64,000 bases of DNA, taken from NCBI GenBank assembly GCA_018292915.2, contig JACVVK020000476.1, forward strand, positions 62,001 to 126,000. Reading direction: 5' to 3'. How positions within the stretch are numbered: position 1 is the stretch's first letter; every line of letters starts with the position of its first letter. A program made the position numbers and the translations under genes. This document shows positions 40,660-64,000 of the stretch, piece after piece. The notes beneath the pieces are model-generated. The model was not told the DNA's origin, made no database searches, and worked only from the letters and a program-made list of their open reading frames with translations. Origin of the DNA: Batillaria attramentaria. Lineage: Eukaryota; Mollusca; Gastropoda; Batillariidae.

Positions 40660-41362
40660 ATCATGCCCCCCCCCCCCCTTTTTTTTCTGTTTTTGTGCTG
40701 ATTTCATTTGCACGGAGATAAACTTTGGATATGTGCTGATCAATATTGAGCGACGCTGCAGCTTCTCTGAACATTATCAAGTCATCAAGTCGGATAAAGT
40801 TGTACCACGCACATACTGAGAGACATGAACATTGTAAAGTTCTGTTTATTGAATTTTATAATTATGACAGTATTTGTCCTTATTTGCTTTGCTTTAACTT
40901 GTTCGCCAGCACATCGTCTTGTCGGGATGTTCATGCGTGTGTGAGTCAGAGGAAGGGGGGGGGGGGGGAGGGGAGGCTATGTGGACGGGGAGGGGGAAGG
41001 GGATTGTTGAAGGAGCTTTGTTTATGTAGAGTTTATGTAGACGAATTCCCAGATGACTGATTTTGCTTTTTTATGTTTCAACTAGAGGAGACAAATTCTA
41101 TGAATGTAGACTGACTACAAGATATTTGAACTGGGTGGATGCAACACTCACTGTATCCATTTGCTTATCTGCGAATGTGTTTACATTGCTTTAAATTTGG
41201 AAGCCTACTAAGTTACGTAGTGTAAACATCTGGTTGGGCGATATCTCCAACAACAAAAATGTTTATAAAAGCGCACAAGTCGAGATAATATTCTGTTGGC
41301 ATCCTGTGTACCTTTTGTTCAGTGCTTACTGTCGGGACAGGAGGTACTTGTATCTCCTGGCG

Positions 41363-41386
41363 TGCGTGCGTGCGTGCGTGCGTGCG

Positions 41387-41458
<72 letters not shown>
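41363..41458. repeat. (TGCG)n(TG)n tract
   Basis: Five TGCG units, then about 66 bp of TG, intergenic. Confidence 0.95.
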
Positions 41459-41460
<2 letters not shown>

Positions 41461-41784
41461 AGATAACGGATACATTTTGTCATGCTGTCAGGAAAAATGT
41501 CCTGTGATTAACCTGGAGTTTAACGTTGGTCAAGGCCTTGTTGTATACCCGTACAGAGAGACGAGTGACTCAAGATAAGTCTCAAGGCTTTTTACACAGA
41601 AAGAAGACAGTAGGTAAAAGTTTGAATTGAAGCATTTATAATGACAGCAGGTCCCAACTAACAAAACGAGTATTTGGCCAGTTTGAAGAACAATGACGCA
41701 GGCTACTTTGTTGTTGAAGAAACCACCAAAACCTGTTCCTCACACTGTGTACGACCAAGAGTGCCCGGAGTGCGGTGGTATGCG

Positions 41785-41945
41785 GGCAGGTGCTTGAGGG
41801 TTTAACGTCCTCTTTTCAGCACTTAAGAGTGCTATCAAACACGGGGCAACGAGCAAAAGGCCAGCTCAAATATTTGGCCCATGTGATTCGCACTCACGAC
41901 CCGAGCACTGGAAGTCAAACCCTCTATCGCTCGGCTATCCCGGTG
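41785..41945 (-). mobile_element. tRNA-derived SINE, minus orientation
   Basis: GAGGGTTTAACGTCCTCTTT, ACACGGGGCAACGAGCAAAA, GTGATTCGCACTCACGACCC (B box) and CTCTATCGCTCGGCTATCCC (A box) in the order expected for an inverted copy. Confidence 0.8.
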
Positions 41946-42014
41946 ATGGTATGCCGGACAAACAAGCAATTGATTGCACAACAACAACAACAACAAAACC
42001 GACGCAATACTTTC

Positions 42015-42180
42015 CCCAAAGTGACTCGTGTTGGCGAGTGTTTAGCGAGGATGATTTCAAAGTCAGGGGTAGTGCAAAAAGTCTGATACGCTTAGTCCTG
42101 CTGGGATTCGAACTTAGACCTTCCGATCTCGAGTCCAACGCTTATCCGGTTCAGGTATCCGACGCCCCTCCCCAAGCCGG
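42015..42180 (-). mobile_element. Second inverted SINE, diverged
   Basis: B-box-like CTGGGATTCGAACTTAGACC and head-like CAACGCTTATCCGGTTCAGG, with CGACGCCCCTCCCC at its outer end. The body differs from the main family. Confidence 0.6.
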
Positions 42181-42955
42181 AAATGTGTAGGGAGCATAAT
42201 CTGGAAGTGTAGGCAGGAAAATGGATCGTGCAAACTACTGCACAGATCATAACATTCTCATCGACATACTTATAGTACGTGTCTAACTTGCTACAGTTTA
42301 CGTTTTCTGCCTTCATATCGCGTTTTGACTGCTACTTATTAGATTGCCCTAAGGCCCTAGTGCTGATTTTGAAGTATTAACCTAATCATGGCCTATTACA
42401 AACAAACATTCAGTAGCAGCAGCAACAAAACCACCGACAGGTTAATGTCTTATTCCATCTGAAACATGCCTATATATATTTATGCGTAGAATCGCAACAG
42501 TCAGAAAAGTGATTGCTGTTGACAATGCGGACTCATTTTGTGAAAATGACAAACCATTAATTCAAACTACTTTTGCACAGCAAAAACCTGCATGAAGACG
42601 CCATAGTACTCATACAACGTTTGATAAAACTGCATCGTGTGCCAGAAACTAAAAGTGCAAATAACTTCTATTGTTCTTTCATCTCTTCTACCGATCCAAA
42701 TAAAGACTCGGAAAGATGTACGCAATCCGAAGGGTCAGTTCGTGTTTGTTTGTTTGTTTTTTTCAAAAAGGAAGTTTGAGATAAAAGGTAAACTGATATA
42801 TGATTTCACTCAGTCATGTTCCAGGCCAGGTTTTTAATACTTCGGCCGGTCGACAAATGAGATACAAAATCACGCCACCCTAGCACTGATCACGCGATGC
42901 CAGCTCTCGCCACTACCCTCCTCCCTCCACCTACTCCCCGAGGACCATGCATGCA

Positions 42956-42964
42956 TATATAAAG
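42956..42964 (+). promoter_or_regulatory. TATA box of EF-A
   Basis: TATATAAAG, 62 bp before the start codon at 43026, leaving room for a 5' UTR of about 35 nt. The paralogue EF-B has TGTACAGAG at the aligned position (before GCCAGG in both), so the box is not conserved. Confidence 0.75.
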
Positions 42965-43025
42965 CCAGGTTTATCGAGGCGAAGTTATTCTTTGTTCAAC
43001 AGAAGACAAGACATACCCAGTCGCA

Positions 43026-47145
<4,120 letters not shown>

Positions 47146-47175
47146 GAAGACAGCTTGTAAACTTCGTGGTGAAAG

Positions 47176-47181
47176 AATAAA
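47176..47181 (+). terminator. Polyadenylation signal of EF-A
   Basis: AATAAA 31 bases after the stop codon; EF-B has AATAAA at 54401, 29 bases after its stop. Confidence 0.75.
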
Positions 47182-47219
47182 AGCTATAAAGTGTTTGCAC
47201 CCTTTCTCTCTCTCTCCGT

Positions 47220-47272
<53 letters not shown>

Positions 47273-47418
47273 ATGTGACTGCGTGCTTGCGTGTGTATGC
47301 GTGTGGAGGGGGTGCAAGACACATAGAGAGGCTTGAAGCCGAGTACCAAAATATCTCCTGACAAGATAGGGTCGCCCGCACTATAGTAATAAGCATTAGC
47401 CAACATTAGACTCCAGAT

Positions 47419-47486
<68 letters not shown>

Positions 47487-48026
47487 CCTCTCGAACGCGC
47501 GCGCTCAGGTACGCACACACGCACGCACGCCTTTCTTTCTCGTATCACCCCACCTCCTTCGTTCAGACACTCACATCAGTCGCAAGTGTTCCAGTGTCAT
47601 GTGGCTTGTCTTGTGACTGTATTAATAACTCCATTTGCCCAAATCACCCTTTGTCTCCCTTTTATGGAAGCCGATCTCAAATACTTTCTTCTCCGTTGAC
47701 TCGATAGGTAAACGGCAGTGGAAAGTTGTGCTGGACTTTGGTCTCGATGATAAGATGTACGAAATCCAGATGACCTGCCTTTTTTATCTCCCCCCTCCTC
47801 CTACATTGCACTTGAGGATCTCCACGATCCGTGTGCTCCGCCGAAAAGCACAGGGTATCCCCGATGGCCCAAAGGGTTCCTCACCCATGTTAGGACGTTT
47901 GATCTGACGTTCCAGCTCGTTCCTATTATCCGGAAAGAGTCACGATTCTGTCTCGCACTTGTTTAAACGTTAATATTTCGCGTTTACCAGGTTCGCAGAA
48001 GTCAACTGTGTGTGCGCATCGAACGG

Positions 48027-48069
<43 letters not shown>

Positions 48070-48269
48070 TGTGCGTGTGTGTGTGTGTGTGGATATGAGT
48101 TTTTATTAGTTTTTAATCTGTTTTGTCAGTTTCACCTGTCTTGTGTTTGTTTTATCTGTCTTTTGTGTTTTTTATGTCTTAATATGAATAAATACGTATT
48201 TTATGTAAAGCGCCTAAAGCTTAGATAAGGTTAGGCGCCATATAAATATTCTATTATTATTATTAACTT

Positions 48270-48640
48270 ATGTTTTGGAACGATTGTGCTTGTCATTGCG
48301 CCTATACGCTCGACACAGTTTGTGATTAGTAGAGCTCTCAATGCAATACAATGACGTTGCAGGTTGTGGAAGCCAGACTTCAATACTCAACGGTTGCCCG
48401 CAACACTAACCGACTCCTCGGTATTCTTTTCACGTAAAGCCTGTTAGCTCTCAGGCGCTCTCAATGCAATACAATGACGTTGAAGGTTGTGGAAGTCAGA
48501 ACAGTCGTCAGTAGAATTTGAATGTTCGCGCTGAGTGTAAACAACATTGTATTGCATATCGCATTTAGAGCTGTACTAATCATCAAGTTACGGTATTTCG
48601 AGCGTACAGGCGCGCTCACGAGCGAAACTGTTCCAAAACA
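48270..48640. mobile_element. Inverted-repeat MITE
   Basis: The left arm (TTTTGGAACGATTG, CGCTCGACAC, GATTAGTAGAGCTCTCAATG, CAATACAATG) returns inverted in the right arm (CATTGTATTGCAT, AGAGCTGTACTAATCATC, TCGAGCGTACAGGCGC, CTGTTCCAAAAC). A half-copy lies at 50490-50625. Confidence 0.7.
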
Positions 48641-48877
48641 GAAGTTGGCTCGACAAAGATGGAATTAAGGAAGGGCGGCTAAGTTGATCAGTTACACATA
48701 AATGCGGCGGAGATAGCAGCTGCAGGCCGGCCTTTCTCCGGGACTCGGCAAATCACGCGATGCCCGACCTCAGCCCCTCCTCGTCCACCTGTCTTACAGG
48801 AACAACACATGTACAGAGCCAGGCTGACGGGCCCAGTGTATTGTTTGTTCAAGAGAAGACATCTGTACCCAGCCGCG

Positions 48878-54372
<5,495 letters not shown>

Positions 54373-54400
54373 GAAGACTACTCGTAGCTTTGCGCCAAAA

Positions 54401-54406
54401 AATAAA
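54401..54406 (+). terminator. Polyadenylation signal of EF-B
   Basis: AATAAA 29 bases after the stop codon, repeated at 54415-54420 and 54419-54424. Confidence 0.7.
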
Positions 54407-54440
54407 TATAAATGAAATAAATAAAAATCATTTCTTGCGC

Positions 54441-54507
<67 letters not shown>

Positions 54508-54942
54508 GGGGGGGGGGGCGCTAAGGCGCCTGGGGTCTGATGCACGAAAAAGACTAAGCCAGTCTGAAACTTAGCTCGTCTCTGATTTGAACGTCGTCGG
54601 CGCAGACTTGCCCTTTATCTCCGTTTATGCATCTCGCGCTATTCTTTTTGTCTCCGCTTCGTCAAGCTGATCTCTGACTTAGTCATAGTCTTTCTTCATG
54701 CATCACGCTCCTGCGGAGACTTGGAGCTGAATACTAGACTGGCAGACTACCACCTCACGGCTGTCCACATTTACAGCCTCCTGTTATCAGAAAATTCTGT
54801 CAACAGAAATAAGGAAGGCCGGTGTTTCGAACATCATTGCTCAAGGAAAAAGATGTGAGAATTAATTAGTGCAGCCACGAGACAAGACACGTGACACTCG
54901 AAAGTGGGGCGTGATGGGGAGGGGGGAGGGGAGGGGGCGTAG

Positions 54943-55009
<67 letters not shown>

Positions 55010-56203
55010 AAAACTGGAAATTACCCGGAAATAATTATAATGAACAGCTTGTGAACTGGAAGAAAGTCACTCGCCTAATTTATGAACTGCGCTAACGAAA
55101 CTGGGACCCAGGTCAACGTAATCCGCTCACAGCTATTCCTGTCCTAATGAATTATTGTTCAACAAGGACATTTTAATTCACCACGCCCGTACAATAACAG
55201 AAGTACTTCCTCTAAAAGGCCATTGTGAAAACCAAAATACCCCCACATGATTTCCTTGTCACAAGACAACTTTTGGTGTTCAAGTTTCTCGGCTGTATGT
55301 TCACATTTACTCTGAACTTGAGTACAACAAATAGGTAAGTTTGTTTCAGGCGATATTCTGCTGATAATCTAAGACCACTACCGGCAAGCTATTTTCCATT
55401 TAACAGCATAACTGCCGAGTGAAGAATGCATGACCGGAAAAGACTTCCCTTTATCCTTGAACAAAAATGTTCGACGCTTCATCATAACCAGCACTGAGAC
55501 GAAGCCAAACGATCACATGCTATCTGGTGACTGCCCGCAGGTTAGCTCAGTCCTGAGAGGTAGATTTTTCGGCTTCGCCCCTGATCTGATAAAGCATACT
55601 GTCCAGATCATAGTTCAAACTGTTTCTGGGCCGAGCGTCCGGTCGCCAAGTCACGACTGACTGACTGTAACCGTCTCCCGCCTTCCGCTTGTATTTCCTG
55701 ACGCTGCTGTATGACTTGGTCGATAGTTGCTAATAATAACTCTCCTCAGCGGTGTACATTGACCTATAGCAGGTCATGGTTTCCTGGTTCGCTCGAATCT
55801 TTTTCCAGTCCGGAAGAAAGTTCGTGAACAACGTCATTTTAGCGTTTTGAAACAACAACGACTAGAGGCCAACGAATAGGTGATTAACACAGTAGTCGCC
55901 ATATTGACAAACACGTGAGCTGCATGCTTGGACCAGTTCAGCTCAGCAAATGCACTACATGCATTCAAATACAGTGCAGTATGTCCGTTAATAGTTTTGC
56001 TGGACTGACATTTAGTTTGCTGACAAGGCCATGTACAGATCATACAACTGATTACATTGTGCGCCTTTTTGACTTTTTGTTGTTGTTGTTTGTTTGGGGT
56101 TGTTTTGGTTGTGGGGTTGTTTTGGTTGTGGGGTTGTTGTTTTTGCTTGTTTCTTGTTGTTGTTGTTGGTGGTGGTGGTGGTGGTGGTGGTGGTGGTGGT
56201 GGT

Positions 56204-56252
<49 letters not shown>

Positions 56253-56414
56253 TGTTTGGTTGGTTTTGGTTTTTGTTGTTGTTTTGGGGAGGGGTAGGGA
56301 GGTGGTGCCTTTGTTTGGGTTTTTTGTGGTTTGGTTTTGTTTCTCTCGAGCAGAACTGGCATTTTCCCCTGACCTGAGCTGAAAGACAATGACTGCACAA
56401 ACAAAGAGAGGCAA

Positions 56415-56422
56415 CTTATAAG
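56415..56422 (+). promoter_or_regulatory. Possible TATA box of R5
   Basis: TTATAAGG, 38 bp before the start codon. This leaves a very short 5' UTR, so it may be coincidental or the gene may have an upstream exon. Confidence 0.3.
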
Positions 56423-56459
56423 GGGGAGGGGTTCTTTCCCTTATTCAGGACGGGCAAAA

Positions 56460-62396
<5,937 letters not shown>

Positions 62397-62834
62397 ACGC
62401 GCAAAAGAACGCATCGTTGTTGCCAAACTTGGATGGTTGTTTAGTCGGCCACGAGAGTAATTGGAAGTGGATCTAACGAGCAGACTATGGGGAGAGGGGG
62501 CCAAGGATAGCTACCTTAACTGAACAGTCTAACTGAACGCTATTCAGTGTAACTCTGATGCCTAAGACATGAATGAAACTTGGGTAAGGACTACTGCGTA
62601 CTGTACAGTATTTAATTAATTGATTGTTGTAACTGATATAACTTAACCGGGGTTGTGCATAGATGTAATGCATATATAGATTGCTACCGGTTAAGAAGGT
62701 ATGATTCACTGTGCTTCCACAGAATCGTATTTTCCTATAGACTAACCATACAACTATTATCCCAAGCTGGGAACAAAAAAATGAAGGGAAACAAATCATT
62801 GTGCATTACTTCTGGACCATTGTGTTCCCATTTC

Positions 62835-62837
<3 letters not shown>

Positions 62838-62873
<36 letters not shown>

Positions 62874-62902
62874 AGTTGATCAGGAAGTGGGTTTGTTGTT
62901 GA

Positions 62903-62977
<75 letters not shown>

Positions 62978-62992
62978 GCGGGGGGGGGGGGG
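62838..62992. repeat. (GA)n and (TG)nGn tracts
   Basis: GA for about 30 bp, a 36-bp spacer, TG for about 70 bp and a G run. Confidence 0.93.
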
Positions 62993-63791
62993 AGAGGAGG
63001 AGTGGGTGGATGGGGATCCAAGAGGCTGAGTTTCATTTTCGGAAGTCATACTTTCTGGTAAAAGAATAGCTTACGAGACCTGTATATAACACATGTTGAT
63101 CATTTGCTTGGTGACTGAATTTGTTCGTGTTTCGTCCGCACTTTACAAGTGGATGAGAGGGCCAACTTCCGCGCGTATAATTAAGAACAATTAATTTTGA
63201 GTAATTTGTGTTGCGTCTGCAGGCACTTGATTGGAGCATTACATTTTTACAGAAATCAACGTCTGCAGTCATCGTCATCATCAGCAAACCTTTCATACTG
63301 ATGAAATGTATAAACTTTAAGTCAGCGTTTAATAATACCATCATTTCCAAAGATTATTTCTTCTGCCTTATTGCATCGTACATCGAATTTTGTCTATACC
63401 CATTCAGATTGCTGTATATAATCTGCTGTAGGGGTATATTACAGTCACTGTACTATATTTACGAGGAAGCTGTTGTACATTCAAAATTGTTTCATTCCAT
63501 AAAGTTTTCCTGAAGCGTACGACCGCCGGACACGAAATAGGACGCGAACAACTGCCAAGTGATTGTCAAGTGATCCATTTTCCTATTCTATTATTCCGTT
63601 GGAGCAGAAGAATTCAAAAGAAAGTTATGTGTACCTTTTTAGTCATGTATCCTTTAATATGTTTTGTGCGTGTACTAAATCATTAAAAATCTGCGAAAAC
63701 GACAAGAGTTTTGTTTTGTTTTGTTTTGTTTTTTTTTAAATTGAATTCTACCTTTACTAAAGAATTTTTAAGCGTGACTTTTAAATAGCCA

Positions 63792-63796
<5 letters not shown>

Positions 63797-63878
<82 letters not shown>

Positions 63879-63893
63879 GCGCGCGCGCGCGCA
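63797..63893. repeat. (CT)n(CA)n(CG)n compound tract
   Basis: Three dinucleotide tracts directly joined, as at 10230-10350 but with CT in place of GA. Confidence 0.95.
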
Positions 63894-64000
63894 CTCAAGA
63901 TTGAGAGAGAGAGAGAGAGTGAGAATGAGAGTGAGAGTGACAGAGAGACAGAGTGTGCATAACATGCGTCAGACATACGACCGTATAACTTCCTTGCAGT

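Larger units (their letters stand above)
40088..42955. other. R3-EF-hand intergenic region
   Basis: Contains a MITE (40377-40659) between two 150-bp direct repeats, G-rich and (TG)n tracts, and two inverted SINEs at 41785-41945 and 42015-42180. Stretches 41040-41360 and 42180-42900 show nothing recognisable. Confidence 0.6.
47146..48877. other. EF-A to EF-B intergenic region
   Basis: Contains (TG)n 47219-47269, (CA)n 47421-47482 and (TGCG)n(TG)n 48029-48091. It also contains a fragment near 48195-48260 of a repeat (AAAGCGCCTAAAGCTTAGAT, then TATTATTATT) and an inverted-repeat MITE at 48270-48640. From 48745 the sequence aligns with the EF-A promoter region (CACGCGATGCC onwards). Confidence 0.6.
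54373..56459. other. EF-B to R5 intergenic region
   Basis: Contains (TG)n 54443-54504, (TG)n 54947-55006, a (TGG)n(TG)n compound tract 56165-56248 and, at 54535-54715, a weak inverted-repeat element (CTGATGCACGAAAAAGACTA against TAGTCTTTCTTCATGCATCA). Nothing is recognisable in 55010-56040. Confidence 0.55.
62397..64000. other. R5 3' flank
   Basis: Contains a (GA)n tract 62838-62868, a (TG)nGn tract 62905-62992 and a (CT)n(CA)n(CG)n tract 63797-63893 followed by (GA)n. The region 63040-63790 has no recognisable gene. ATTAAA at 63682-63687 could be a distant polyadenylation signal. Confidence 0.5.

Noticed and set aside
55430..55660. 76-codon ORF upstream of R5
   Set aside because: No signal peptide, no domain, no paralogue and no supporting splice sites.

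Overview
The window looks like nuclear DNA of a marine mollusc, most likely a gastropod (inference). It has multi-exon genes with GT-AG introns, very many long (TG)n/(CA)n tracts, tRNA-derived SINEs, LINE debris, palindromic MITEs and the (GTGA)n-type repeat common in molluscan genomes. There is no prokaryotic gene organisation, no CRISPR array and no convincing free-standing tRNA or rRNA gene.

The main content is a cluster of five plus-strand genes for single-pass receptors, called here R1 (1877-4242, 5' end outside the window), R2 (11268-19381), R4 (23214-31711), R3 (35805-40087) and R5 (56460-62396). The four genes seen from their first coding exon have eight coding exons with the same intron phases (2,1,1,0,1,2,1). 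The exons encode a signal peptide, a 35-nt microexon, one MAM domain split over three exons, a Thr/Ser-rich stalk, a transmembrane helix followed by basic residues, and a cytoplasmic tail full of Tyr-x-x-Leu motifs. R1/R2 tails carry three tandem YxxF/L-x8-YxxL units that fit the ITAM consensus. R5 carries one such unit plus two YVN (Grb2-type) sites. R3/R4 tails instead carry VxYxxL/V (ITIM-type) motifs paired with YNxL motifs. R2 and R3 share nearly the same locus from the promoter-side (TG)n through the last MAM exon, and then switch to different membrane/tail exons. This resembles the paired activating/inhibitory receptors of vertebrate innate immunity and is the best candidate here for an undescribed system.

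Bases 1-8370 are repeated almost exactly at 15129-22846, a recent tandem duplication of about 15.1 kb that made R1 and R2. Between copies, and between R2 and R3, the exons differ more than the flanking introns, mostly by amino-acid changes. This suggests diversifying selection. R4 has two frame breaks in its last exon.

A second small family lies between R3 and R5: two tandem six-exon genes (43026-47145 and 48878-54372) for secreted proteins of 183 and 188 residues with a His-rich N-terminus and three canonical EF-hand loops. One has a clear TATA box and the other has lost it. In both, exons 2 and 3 are preceded by long (TG)n tracts that run up to or near the 3' splice site.

One intronless minus-strand ORF of 386 codons (8664-9824) is probably repeat-associated. 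The rest is introns and intergenic DNA with nested mobile elements. All exon models were made by eye from splice signals, phase continuity and paralogue comparison. No alignment or database search was run.
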